Positions 1 through 7,073 of a stretch of 25,985 bases of DNA are shown here, piece after piece. The notes below the pieces were generated by a model. That model made no database searches, was not told the DNA's origin, and saw only the letters and a list, made by a program, of their open reading frames with translations. Position 1 is the stretch's first letter. The number at the start of each line of letters is the position of its first letter. The stretch lies in the IMG/VR virus record IMGVR_UViG_3300025646_000314, positions 1-25,985 of that record. One strand, given 5' to 3'. The translations under genes were made by a program, and so were the position numbers. This stretch comes from a virus.

Positions 1-1
1 T

Positions 2-2182
2 GCAACCAATGCTTCGAACAGTGCTACTTCAGCAGCTAACTCAGCTGCCGCTGCTGCTGCTTCTTACGATACTTTTGATGACAGATACTTAGGAAGTAAA
101 ACTTCAGACCCCACACTAGACAATGATGGCAACGCTTTAGTATCTGGTGCATTATATTTTAATTCATCTGCTAACGAGATGCGTGTTTATGATGGTGCGA
201 ACTGGATTGCTGCTTCCAGTGCAGGTACAGCTTCTTTAATTATTTATGAATACACAGCAACCTCTGGTCAAACTACCTTTAGTGGTAGTGATGATAATGC
301 TGCTAGTCTTTCTTACAGTGTTAATAATTTATTTGTAACTCTCAATGGTGTGGTTTTAGATCCTGATGATTACACAGCAACAGACGGATTAAGTATTGTC
401 TTAGGTACAGGAGCTACCACAGGAGATTTATTAACTGTTCATGCGTTCAAATCATTTACAGTATCAGAACTTAATGCCAACAATCTAACAACTGGTACTA
501 TCCCTGATGCTAGATTTCCTTCAGTTCTTCCCGCAGTAGATGGTTCTAATCTTACTGGTATTACCTCTACCACAATTAATAACAATGCTGACAATAGAGT
601 TATTACAGGAAGTGCTACTGCTAATACTTTAGGGGGTGAAGCTAATCTTACATTTGACGGAAACACTTTAAATGTTTCACCTAACAGTGGTTATTTAAGA
701 ATTAAAGCTGGTACTACTGACGCAACAAACAATGTTCGTTTAGAAGCTGGTGGTACTGTAAATACTTACTTAGAGTATAGAGGTTATCTTGGTCATATTT
801 TTGATGTCGATACCACAGAAGCTATGCGTATAGACAGTTCTGGTAATGTAGGTATTGGTACAAGTAGTCCATCTAGTATGAACGCAGGTGCTAATCAATT
901 AGTTGTAGGTAATGGCTCTACTGGACAAGGTTTAACTATTTACTCTAGTACCACTACAGCAGGTTCTATTCACTTTGCAGATGGAACCTCTGGTGATACA
1001 GCTTATCGTGGTCAGTTAGTATATAATCACAATGGCGACTATATGGCTATGTATACAGCCGCCGCAGCACGTATGCGTATAGATAGTTCTGGTAATGTAG
1101 GGGTTGGTACAACTAATCCTCAAAAACTTTTACATATTGCAGGTGATGCTAATGCAGACAGTGGTACAGTCACAAATCCAATTACTATTCGTATTCAAGA
1201 TACTGAAAACGTAGGTTCTGGAGGAGATACTACTAATCCTTGGGGTGCTATAGAATTTTTTTCTAGTGATACTAGTGACACTGCAAGAGTACAAGCAAAA
1301 ATAGGTTCAATTTATGGTTCTCAATATGGTGATGGTTCACATTTAGCATTTTATACTTCAGCAGGAGGTAGTGCTACTTTGTTTGAACGTATGCGTATAG
1401 ATAAATCTGGTAATGTCTACGTGGGTAGAACAGACACAAATTTAAACAATGATGGATTTTTTGTTCTTTCTTCTGGTGGTCTTGGAATAGTTAGAGATAG
1501 TTCAGCACCTGTTGAAATTAATAGAAAAACAAATGATGGAGAATTAATTTCTTTTAGACAAAATTTTACACAAGAAGGAACTATATCAGTATCTGGTGCT
1601 ACTGTTTCTTATAATGGTTTTACAGGCACACACTGGTCAAGACTTAGTAATAATTCAAAACCAACAATCTTAAAAGGTACTATCCTAGAATCACTTGATG
1701 AGATGATGGATTGGTATCAAGTTCAATTTGATATTACTAATGAAGAAGGAAACACAACAACACATAAAGAAAGTTATGAACTAGGTAATGGTGAAAGTGT
1801 TGGTGATGTGATTACTTACAATCACGAAGGTACAGATTATTCAGCAACTATTATTCAAGAAGCTGATGTCAAACACACCAAAGCAAAAATATCCGATACA
1901 GTAGATGCTAAAAATGTTTATGGTGTTTTTATGGCTTGGGATAATGATGATGACACAGTCAATGATATGTATGTGGCACAAACAGGTACATTTGTTGTGA
2001 GAATGAATAGTGCCGAAACAGTATCTAAAGGTGATTTAATTCAATCCAATGGTGATGGCACAGGTAAAGTTCAAGCAGATGATTTATTAAGAGCATCAAC
2101 TGTAGCCAAAGTATTATCAACAATTAAAATAGAAACTTATGACGATGGCTCATATATTGTGCCTTGTTCATTACATTGTTAA
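2..2182 (+). CDS. Tail fibre protein, 5' end outside window
   Basis: The reading frame is open to the left edge, so this is the C-terminal 726 residues of a longer protein, and the ATG at 179 is internal. It starts with an Ala/Ser/Asn-rich stretch, then a segment with DDRYLGSK and ALYFNSSANEMRVYDGANW, typical of tail fibres that follow an alanine-rich coiled region. The centre carries three copies of an MRIDSSGNVGIGTSSP-type motif (codons starting at 824, 1073 and 1391), common in phage fibres. The last ~170 residues, with YGVFMAWDNDDD, SKGDLIQSNGDGTGKVQ and a DGSYIVPCSLHC end, resemble the C-terminal modules of cyanophage fibres. That module may be a trimerisation or self-cleaving chaperone domain (inferred). 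Expected role: receptor binding. Followed by a second fibre gene and small companion genes. Confidence 0.85.
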   Translation, partial: ATNASNSATSAANSAAAAAASYDTFDDRYLGSKTSDPTLDNDGNALVSGALYFNSSANEMRVYDGANWIAASSAGTASLIIYEYTATSGQTTFSGSDDNAASLSYSVNNLFVTLNGVVLDPDDYTATDGLSIVLGTGATTGDLLTVHAFKSFTVSELNANNLTTGTIPDARFPSVLPAVDGSNLTGITSTTINNNADNRVITGSATANTLGGEANLTFDGNTLNVSPNSGYLRIKAGTTDATNNVRLEAGGTVNTYLEYRGYLGHIFDVDTTEAMRIDSSGNVGIGTSSPSSMNAGANQLVVGNGSTGQGLTIYSSTTTAGSIHFADGTSGDTAYRGQLVYNHNGDYMAMYTAAAARMRIDSSGNVGVGTTNPQKLLHIAGDANADSGTVTNPITIRIQDTENVGSGGDTTNPWGAIEFFSSDTSDTARVQAKIGSIYGSQYGDGSHLAFYTSAGGSATLFERMRIDKSGNVYVGRTDTNLNNDGFFVLSSGGLGIVRDSSAPVEINRKTNDGELISFRQNFTQEGTISVSGATVSYNGFTGTHWSRLSNNSKPTILKGTILESLDEMMDWYQVQFDITNEEGNTTTHKESYELGNGESVGDVITYNHEGTDYSATIIQEADVKHTKAKISDTVDAKNVYGVFMAWDNDDDTVNDMYVAQTGTFVVRMNSAETVSKGDLIQSNGDGTGKVQADDLLRASTVAKVLSTIKIETYDDGSYIVPCSLHC
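824..1430 (+). repeat. Three copies of fibre motif (MRIDSSGNVGIG type)
   Basis: Copies at 824-870, 1073-1120 and 1391-1430 share the core atgcgtatagatagttctgg and continue with codons for GNVG. The third copy is diverged after SGNV (YVGRTD). Two further copies lie in the next fibre gene. Each probably forms one turn of a repeated beta fold in the fibre shaft. Confidence 0.8.
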
Positions 2183-2199
2183 ACAAAGGAGAATAAAAG

Positions 2200-2484
2200 A
2201 TGGCAATAACATACGAATGGTCTTTCCCCAACTTTGAAGTTAATTCTTTAAATGAAGTAAAGACAATCCACTGGCGATACACTGCAACAGATGGTGATTA
2301 TTCAGCATCTATGTACGGAAGCTGTGCAGGTTCAGAAGGAATGGATTTTGATGAAATGACACAAGAACACGCAATTATGTGTGTGACTGAAAATCAACCT
2401 GTGGAAGATATGCAATCAAAATTATCAGCACAGATTGAAGCACAAAAAAATCCAGAAACAACATCAATGACAAAGGAGTGGTAA
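2200..2484 (+). CDS. Small conserved phage protein, unknown function
   Basis: 94 residues starting MAITYEWSFPNFEV, then VKTIHWRYTATDGDYSAS and a C-terminal QSKLSAQIEAQKNPETTSM. Short proteins of this pattern (an MAITYEW start, a WRYxATDG core and an AQIE..KNP end) are frequent beside tail fibre genes in marine cyanophages and pelagiphages. No function is known to me. A strong AAAGGAG lies just upstream of the ATG. The stop overlaps the next start by one base. The position between two fibre genes suggests a fibre-associated or virion role, which is inference only. Confidence 0.8.
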   Translation: MAITYEWSFPNFEVNSLNEVKTIHWRYTATDGDYSASMYGSCAGSEGMDFDEMTQEHAIMCVTENQPVEDMQSKLSAQIEAQKNPETTSMTKEW

Positions 2485-2690
2485 TGTTCACATTTGAAGG
2501 TAAAGAATATGATGAAAATAAACTCAGTGATAAAGGCAAGGTAGCTTTTATACAGTTACAAAACATCATGAATAAAAACAATCAAATTGCTATGGAACAA
2601 GACCAGATAAATGTCTTGGCTCAACATTATAATGCCATATTGAAAGAAGAATTATCTAAAGAAGAAGAAAAAAAAGCAAAGAGTAAGTAA
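2484..2690 (+). CDS. Small conserved phage protein (DUF6447-like)
   Basis: The ATG at 2484 overlaps the preceding TAA by one base and lies 5 nt after AGGAG (2474-2478). An upstream in-frame GTG at 2478 lies inside that Shine-Dalgarno sequence and is less likely. The 68 residues begin MFTFEGKEYDENKLSDKGK, followed by a helical QLQNIMNKNNQIAMEQDQINVLAQHYNAILKEEL and a Lys/Glu-rich tail. A beta hairpin followed by one long helix is the pattern of short cyanophage proteins I recall as DUF6447 (from memory). Function unknown. Confidence 0.78.
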   Translation: MFTFEGKEYDENKLSDKGKVAFIQLQNIMNKNNQIAMEQDQINVLAQHYNAILKEELSKEEEKKAKSK

Positions 2691-3856
2691 TGAGTAAGAC
2701 AAGAGATAAAGCTAATACACCACAAACCAATTTCTCATCTACTGGTATTGATGATAATGCGACTAGTACTGCAGTTACTATAGATAGTTCTGGTCAAGTA
2801 GGCATTGGCACAAGTAGTCCTAGTGCAGAACTTCATATTTCTAAAAGTGCTGATGCAGGAAATGCTGAATTTTTAATAGAAAATTCTTTTACTACAGCAG
2901 GAAGTACAGACGAAACTGTCAGAATGCAAGGAAGATTTGGTGGCTATGATGCTAGTTATATAGTAACTGGAAAAGAATTAGATTTTACTACTTCAGGTAA
3001 TAGAAGTTCCTTTATGTCATTTTGGACAAGAGGTGCAGGAACTTTAGCAGAAGCAATGCGTATAGATAGTAATGGTAATGTGGGGATTGGAACTACAACA
3101 CCTGACTTAGGGTTTGGTGGAACATATTTAGAAGTTGCCAATTTATCACAAACACCATCAATAACAATTCGTTCTGATAGAGCAGGTGGTGGTAGTCTAC
3201 AATTTGGTGACCAAGATGATAGTAATGTTGGTTACATTTCATATCAACATAACAACGATAGAATGGTTTTCAGAGCAGGTGATAACCAACAAGTTTATAT
3301 TGATGGTGCAGGTTGTATGATGTTAGGTACAACAACTACAGGAAGTGCAGGAAATGGTGATTTAGTAGTTAATGGCAACATCTATCTCGGTGGTACAGGT
3401 AGTGCCAATGCCTTAGATGATTATGAGGAAGGTACTTGGACACCAGTTTTCACATCAAGTGGTGGTGATTACACAATAACATATGCTGCCACTGGACAAC
3501 AAGGTCGTTATACAAAAATAGGACAGACTGTCATTTGTCATTTTTTATGTGCAGCTTCAGCAACAGCACCAAGCGGTGGAAGTGGTACTTTTAGATTAGG
3601 TAATTTACCTTTTTTACCTGTAACAGGAGCAGTAATTCCAGCTGGTCATGGTTCAATAGGAATTTCTAATAATTTAAATGTAAATATTGATGCTACTCAA
3701 CTTCTTTGGAACTTGGGAATAGACGCTACAGTTGCAGACCTAATGTTTTTAACAGATAGTTCTGGCATAACATCAACATCTAATGCACCCTATACAGTAG
3801 TTCATAATGCTAATGCAAGGATTGATGGAACAATAATATATAGAACAAATGCATAA
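2690..3856 (+). CDS. Second tail fibre protein, probable receptor-binding tip
   Basis: 388 residues. It has two MRID-SGNVGIGT-type repeats (near residues 30-45 and 122-138). The C-terminal part is typical of phage fibres: LDDYEEGTWTPVF followed by YTITYAATGQQGRYTKIGQTV, then a beta-rich tip ending in RIDGTIIYRTNA. There is no N-terminal virion-anchor domain like that expected for the first fibre, so it probably attaches to that fibre or is a side fibre (inference). The ATG overlaps the previous TAA by one base, with only a weak ribosome site, so translational coupling is likely. Fibre tips change quickly between related phages, so this gene is a likely host-range determinant. Confidence 0.82.
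   Translation: MSKTRDKANTPQTNFSSTGIDDNATSTAVTIDSSGQVGIGTSSPSAELHISKSADAGNAEFLIENSFTTAGSTDETVRMQGRFGGYDASYIVTGKELDFTTSGNRSSFMSFWTRGAGTLAEAMRIDSNGNVGIGTTTPDLGFGGTYLEVANLSQTPSITIRSDRAGGGSLQFGDQDDSNVGYISYQHNNDRMVFRAGDNQQVYIDGAGCMMLGTTTTGSAGNGDLVVNGNIYLGGTGSANALDDYEEGTWTPVFTSSGGDYTITYAATGQQGRYTKIGQTVICHFLCAASATAPSGGSGTFRLGNLPFLPVTGAVIPAGHGSIGISNNLNVNIDATQLLWNLGIDATVADLMFLTDSSGITSTSNAPYTVVHNANARIDGTIIYRTNA
2779..3103 (+). repeat. Two further copies of the fibre motif
   Basis: Copies at 2779-2820 (tagatagttctggtcaagta) and 3056-3103 (atgcgtatagatagtaatgg) match those in the upstream fibre gene at both DNA and protein level. Shared repeats within and between the two genes could support recombination between them. 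Confidence 0.75.
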
Positions 3857-3868
3857 AGGAGTAAAACA

Positions 3869-4123
3869 ATGGCAATAACAAAAGAAACAACTATCGCTAA
3901 AATAGAAGTGGTAGGCGAATACAAAGCTGTGCAAATTGCTACTGATACAGTCATCAAAGAAGATGGCGTAGAGTTATCAAGAAGCAGACACAGAAAAGTA
4001 GTTCACCCAGACCAAGATATTACAGGCGAAGATGCAGAAGTACAGGCAGTATGTAATGCTGTTTGGACACAAGCAGTTAAAGATGCTTGGACTGCGTTTC
4101 TAGCTGAACAACAGAGTGTCTAA
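3869..4123 (+). CDS. Small conserved marine-phage protein, unknown function
   Basis: 84 residues starting MAITKETTIAKIEVVGEYKAVQIATDTVIKEDG, then SRSRHRKVVHPDQDITGEDAEVQAV and NAVWTQAVKDAW. Proteins with this pattern (MAITKET start, HRxVxxPxxDxTGED core) are common in the fibre neighbourhood of cyanophages and other marine phages. No function is assigned to them as far as I know. AAAGGAG lies at good distance from the ATG. It overlaps the next gene by one base (TAATG). Confidence 0.8.
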   Translation: MAITKETTIAKIEVVGEYKAVQIATDTVIKEDGVELSRSRHRKVVHPDQDITGEDAEVQAVCNAVWTQAVKDAWTAFLAEQQSV

Positions 4124-4335
4124 TGAACTTAGACAGTAAAACCATAGGCATCATCATGGCGATAGCAGTGCAATCGGTATCGCTTGTATGGTTTATTAGT
4201 AAACTCGATAGTCGTGTTGCTAGTAATGAAAAGGATATGCAAAAGATAATGCAGATGCACCATAAGTATGATGAGATGGATAGACAACTCGATAGATTGA
4301 TGTGGTTATTAGAGCAAGATTCTCTATCAAAATAA
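4123..4335 (+). CDS. Small membrane protein with N-terminal TM helix and coiled coil
   Basis: 70 residues. A single hydrophobic helix at about residues 7-26 (TIGIIMAIAVQSVSLVWFI) is followed by a charged, heptad-like region (NEKDMQKIMQMHHKYDEMDRQ). This topology fits an inner-membrane spanin subunit or a holin accessory protein, and the gene opens the lysis-type cassette. There is no sequence match I can name, so the function is inferred from layout only. Its ATG overlaps the preceding stop. Confidence 0.7.
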   Translation: MNLDSKTIGIIMAIAVQSVSLVWFISKLDSRVASNEKDMQKIMQMHHKYDEMDRQLDRLMWLLEQDSLSK

Positions 4336-4362
4336 TTGATTATGCACAATTCAAAATATAAA
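4336..4362 (+). promoter_or_regulatory. Possible sigma-70 promoter before lysis-side genes
   Basis: TTGATT (4336-4341), a 15-nt spacer and TATAAA (4357-4362) lie in the 92-nt gap between two small genes. A perfect TTGACA also occurs at 4363-4368 but has no -10 box at 16-18 nt. Spacing is short, so this is a weak call. Confidence 0.25.
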
Positions 4363-4427
4363 TTGACAGAATGTTAGAAAATAATAGTTTCAACGCTCAT
4401 CAACATTACTTACAGAGAGGAAAAAAC

Positions 4428-4592
4428 ATGACTGAATCAGAAGCCCATTCTTTGCAGAAAGAATACAACGAAATTAAACAAACTTATCATATGTTATTAG
4501 ATAAATATGAAGAAAAATGTGCGTTGCTCTCTCAAAAAAATCAAGAGATTATTGAACTGAAATATAAAAAAAGACCTAGTGAAGCCGCATGA
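4428..4592 (+). CDS. Small coiled-coil protein, unknown function
   Basis: 54 residues from the ATG at 4428, chosen because AGAGAGG (4414-4420) lies 7 nt upstream. An in-frame ATG at 4371 has no ribosome site. The protein is almost entirely helical and charged (MTESEAHSLQKEYNEIKQTY, then LLDKYEEKCALLSQKNQEI). It overlaps the next start by ATGA and sits in a run of small translationally coupled genes. No function is recognised. Confidence 0.65.
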   Translation: MTESEAHSLQKEYNEIKQTYHMLLDKYEEKCALLSQKNQEIIELKYKKRPSEAA

Positions 4593-4792
4593 CAAACGAT
4601 ACAGAAAAACTTGCTAAACTCGATAAAGAGGTTGCAGTTATTTCTGAGCGTTTAAACACTATCCAAAACAATCATTTATATCATATAGAGAAAGATATAA
4701 GCTCTATTAAAAAGGTTATTTATAGCTCTTTATTTCTCGTATTTTCTAATTTACTGGGCTGGATATTTGCTATAACTTTAAAGATGTTTTGA
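4589..4792 (+). CDS. Probable XhlA-like membrane protein / holin accessory
   Basis: 67 residues: an N-terminal coiled-coil region (KLDKEVAVISERLNTIQNNH, then IEKDISSIKK), then one C-terminal membrane helix (VIYSSLFLVFSNLLGWIFAITL). This order and length match the XhlA (hemolysin XhlA/holin-associated) type found in phage lysis cassettes. The family call rests on architecture, not on a signature motif. ATGA overlap with the gene before and TTGA overlap with the gene after suggest coupled translation. Confidence 0.6.
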   Translation: MTNDTEKLAKLDKEVAVISERLNTIQNNHLYHIEKDISSIKKVIYSSLFLVFSNLLGWIFAITLKMF

Positions 4793-5001
4793 ACATCTAT
4801 GCAATTATCCTAGCCTGTATACAGGCAGTATCATTACCCTTAGATAAAACTTGCGAAGCAATACCAGTATATGAAGTATCATTCAAGTCTGTGCCTGAGT
4901 GTTTAGATTATATAGATTACTTTGCTAAAACATTTAAATCAGCAAATACAGACTTGTATGTAACAGGCTTTTGTACTACAAAAGATATAAATGAAACATG
5001 A
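4789..5001 (+). CDS. Small secreted or membrane-anchored protein, unknown function
   Basis: 70 residues starting at a TTG that overlaps the preceding TGA. No ATG, GTG or CTG is better placed, so the start is likely but not certain. The first ~16 residues (MNIYAIILACIQAVSL) are hydrophobic without a positive n-region, and ILAC is only a poor lipobox. The rest has Cys at residues 9, 22, 38 and 62, suggesting disulphides outside the cytoplasm. It could be an outer spanin-type partner for 4123-4335, but it lacks the usual proline-rich region. Function unknown. Confidence 0.6.
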   Translation: MNIYAIILACIQAVSLPLDKTCEAIPVYEVSFKSVPECLDYIDYFAKTFKSANTDLYVTGFCTTKDINET

Positions 5002-5698
5002 CAAGATTCTTTGCGTTTCAGATACACACTTTCCCTATCACCACCCAGATACATTTAGGTTCTTAGAGAAACTTAAGAAAACCTACAAGCCCGATACTGT
5101 TATTCATATAGGAGATGAAATGGATTGGCACAGTATTAATGTATCTCATGTTATAAACCCTGATCTACCTAGCCCAGCTGACGAACTATTGGCTGGTCAA
5201 TCTCTCTGCAAACAATTAGAGAAGATCTTTCCTAAGATGACTTTATTAGAAAGTAATCATGGATCAATGGTTCTTCGTAGAGCTATGGCTAAAGGTATGT
5301 CTAAATGGTTTATTAAAGATTATAATGAGATACTAGATGTTGGTTCTGGTTGGAGATGGACTGAAAGACATATGCTGGAAACTAGCAAAGGAAGAATTGT
5401 TTTTGCTCATCAGTTTTGCAAAGACATAGCCAAAGCTTGTAGAGAAACATCTATGAGTTGCGTACAAGGTCATTTTCACACAGTATCTGAAGTCAAATAT
5501 GTGGGTAATGACTTTCATTTAAATTGGGGTATGACACTAGGTTGTTTAATAGACAAGAAATCATTAGCTATGGCATATATGAAAGTGAATTTAGCCAAGC
5601 CAATATTATCTTGTGGTGTGATAACTCATGGTGTACCATACCTCGTTCCTATGGTCCTCAAGAATAATGGTTCATGGGATAACAACATATATCTATAG
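4991..5698 (+). CDS. Calcineurin-like metallophosphoesterase
   Basis: 235 residues with the metallophosphatase signature in order: D11-x-H13 (SDTH), G41-D42 (GDEMD), N89-H90 (ESNH, in place of GNHD/E), H140 and G160-H161-x-H163 (GHFH). All expected metal ligands are present, so the enzyme is probably active on a phosphodiester or phosphomonoester. The substrate cannot be told. Similar stand-alone phosphoesterases occur in many phages, with proposed roles in nucleic acid or nucleotide processing. The ATG overlaps the previous gene by 11 nt. Its place among lysis-type membrane genes is odd and gives no clear clue. Confidence 0.88.
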   Translation: MKHDKILCVSDTHFPYHHPDTFRFLEKLKKTYKPDTVIHIGDEMDWHSINVSHVINPDLPSPADELLAGQSLCKQLEKIFPKMTLLESNHGSMVLRRAMAKGMSKWFIKDYNEILDVGSGWRWTERHMLETSKGRIVFAHQFCKDIAKACRETSMSCVQGHFHTVSEVKYVGNDFHLNWGMTLGCLIDKKSLAMAYMKVNLAKPILSCGVITHGVPYLVPMVLKNNGSWDNNIYL

Positions 5699-5708
5699 GA
5701 GAATGGAT

Positions 5709-5849
5709 ATGGATGAAATACTAGACGATATTATCAGAAGGCTAGAGCGTTGCGAAGCAGCTCTCGGCATTGATGATGAAGAAGAAGGAGATACAGATGA
5801 AGAATTTGATATTGAATTTGAAGAAGAAGTGGGACCTACTAAACAATAA
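5709..5849 (+). CDS. Very acidic small protein, unknown function
   Basis: 46 residues from the ATG at 5709, which lies 7 nt after AGGAG (5697-5701). Another ATG at 5703 would touch that sequence, and the longer frame from 5628 runs inside the phosphoesterase. The N-terminus is a helix (MDEILDDIIRRLERCEAALG) and the rest is almost all Asp/Glu. Its 3' third is overlapped in another frame by a membrane-protein gene (5797-5910). Function unknown. Confidence 0.65.
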   Translation: MDEILDDIIRRLERCEAALGIDDEEEGDTDEEFDIEFEEEVGPTKQ

Positions 5850-5910
5850 CGCTAAGTTATTTGTAGGTGCTGTAGCACTTCTCATTCTATACGGATTAAT
5901 CTTTGGATGA
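5797..5910 (+). CDS. 37-residue single-span membrane protein, overlapping frame
   Basis: ATG at 5797 with AAGGAG (5785-5790) 6 nt upstream, and a stop overlapping the next start as ATGA. The product begins with a basic segment (MKNLILNLKKKWDLLNNN) followed by a hydrophobic helix (AKLFVGAVALLILYGLIFG). The start overlaps the acidic gene 5709-5849 in another frame. The ideal ribosome site, coupling to the holin gene and clean topology all support a real gene. It is probably a lysis-cassette membrane peptide, such as a holin partner or antiholin (inference). Confidence 0.7.
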   Translation: MKNLILNLKKKWDLLNNNAKLFVGAVALLILYGLIFG

Positions 5911-6308
5911 TTAATTTACTAGGTGCGATTGGACCTATTGCTAAGATTGCATTAGGCGTTGTTGATAAGGCAGTAGAGGATAAAGATCTGAAAGAAAGAT
6001 TGAAGTCTGAAATTTCACAACAACTCTTAAACAATGATAACAAAGAACTCCAAGCCGCTGCCTCTATTATTAAAACAGAAGCTGGTAGTAAACACTGGCT
6101 TACTGCAACATGGCGACCAGCCTTAATGTGGATATGTATCATAGTAATTTTTAATAATTACATCTTGATGCCATTCGCCAACTTGCTATTCGGTAGTAGT
6201 CTGACTTTAGATATACCTGATCCTATGTGGAATTTGCTCACAATCGGTGTTGGAGGGTATATAGCTGGAAGATCAGGCGAAAAGATAGCTGAGAACTGGA
6301 AAAAATAG
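5907..6308 (+). CDS. Holin, three-TM GTA-type
   Basis: 133 residues. An amphipathic N-terminal half is followed by EAGSKHWLTATWRPALMW, then a hydrophobic helix (ICIIVIFNNYILMPFANLLF) and a second near TIGVGGYIAGRSGEKIAE. The order SxHWLTxxWRP, FNNYI and GGYxxGRSxEK is characteristic of the three-transmembrane holin family named for gene-transfer-agent release. Such holins permeabilise the inner membrane to release or activate the lytic enzyme. The gene ends the late + strand run, followed directly by hairpins. No endolysin is recognised next to it. Confidence 0.85.
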   Translation: MINLLGAIGPIAKIALGVVDKAVEDKDLKERLKSEISQQLLNNDNKELQAAASIIKTEAGSKHWLTATWRPALMWICIIVIFNNYILMPFANLLFGSSLTLDIPDPMWNLLTIGVGGYIAGRSGEKIAENWKK

Positions 6309-6321
6309 GCTTTTAAAGCCC

Positions 6322-6352
6322 GTACAGGGGGTACTTAGATACCCCCATGTAT
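6322..6352 (+). terminator. Hairpin after holin gene, no U-tract
   Basis: GGGGGTA (6327-6333) pairs with TACCCCC (6340-6346) around a 6-nt loop. With one bulge the stem extends by GTACA/TGTAT. It lies 18 nt after the holin stop but has no T run, so it may act as an RNA 3' end or processing stem, or as a weak terminator. Confidence 0.45.
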
Positions 6353-6390
6353 GATTGCCTTCGGTATATAATTTCTTTTTGTATGGATAA

Positions 6391-6460
6391 AAATTTCTGT
6401 GTAGGCGTGTAGCCACCAGCTAATGCTTTACGCTTACTACCTTATGTCTTTCCTACACAG
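6391..6460 (-). terminator. Possible terminator of the leftward early operon
   Basis: Read on the - strand, CTGTGTAGG (6460-6452) and CCTACACAG (6405-6397) form a 9-bp stem around a 46-nt loop, followed by AAATTTTTA. It lies downstream of the last - strand gene. The long loop makes this uncertain. Confidence 0.35.
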
Positions 6461-6779
6461 TTCCATATGGAAACTTTTAGGGGTAGGAAAAAGCGGAGGG
6501 TATAGAAACCTACCCCTGTTGTATCGCAAACTAGAAGAAAGGTTATTCTAGTGCCGTTATGCAATACAAAAATCAATTCGCCAAGGGCGAGGGATTAGTG
6601 TTATTACCCTCATGCTTTCAGCTACAGATATACATTCATCATTTGCCTACTCACAACCACCTTCGAGTACCTCAGGCATTTGCCCATACTTCATCTACAG
6701 TGTACCTTACGCCTCTGTATAGACGTTATTCAGTCAGCCGATACAAGACCGTCATCCTGTATCACGAAACTTTTAAAAC

Positions 6780-7055
6780 TTATTCTACAAACGACAGTTG
6801 TCTATCTATATGGGATAGCAACCTCATCTCAATATATGTTTTTGCTTTCTTCTTTGCAAGACCATAAGAACCAGCAGTTCCTATGACCTTTTTATCAGCA
6901 TTAATGTAACTATCATCTACTATAATCTGCCAAGATTCATTTCCTGTATAGCTAGATGCTCTACTGTTCCTTACTAGATGAATCACAATATCATCATTAA
7001 ATGTTCTAGGAACTGTTGCAGTATAGTGTCCTTTAGTTACTTTACGATATGGCAT
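6780..7055 (-). CDS. Hypothetical early protein
   Basis: 91 residues, the last gene of the leftward operon. It starts MPYRKVTKGHYTATVPRTF and continues as a mixed alpha/beta sequence (DDIVIHLVRN, ESWQIIVDDSYINADKKVIG) with a basic segment near AKKKAKTYIEMR. GAAAGGA lies upstream of the ATG as in neighbouring genes. I do not recognise a family. Being next to SSB hints at DNA metabolism, but that is only context. Confidence 0.7.
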   Translation of the reverse strand: MPYRKVTKGHYTATVPRTFNDDIVIHLVRNSRASSYTGNESWQIIVDDSYINADKKVIGTAGSYGLAKKKAKTYIEMRLLSHIDRQLSFVE

Positions 7056-7073
7056 TATAGACTTTCCTTTCGT

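Larger units (their letters stand above)
6309..6779. ncRNA. Noncoding gap rich in potential RNA stems, between convergent genes
   Basis: No convincing gene lies here, and a + frame from 6559 has no ribosome site. At least six perfect stems can be drawn: 6308-6312/6316-6320, 6327-6333/6340-6346, 6397-6405/6452-6460, the palindrome 6461-6472 (TTCCATATGGAA), 6479-6487/6509-6517, 6530-6536/6546-6552 and 6578-6582/6586-6590. Some compete: GGGTA at 6498-6502 can pair with TACCC at 6511-6515 instead. It may combine terminators for both strands with a structured phage RNA. The label ncRNA is a hypothesis. Confidence 0.35.

Noticed and set aside
179-2182. ATG at 179 as the start of the first fibre gene.
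   Set aside because: The same frame is open and fibre-like (Ala-rich, then DDRYLGSK) back to position 2, so the ATG is internal.
6309-6779. tRNA, attachment site or CRISPR array in the noncoding gap.
   Set aside because: No cloverleaf with a T-loop consensus, no integrase in the window and no regularly spaced repeats.
6559-6867. 102-codon + strand frame after the holin.
   Set aside because: No ribosome site, overlaps the end of the - strand gene 6780-7055, and the composition is not protein-like.
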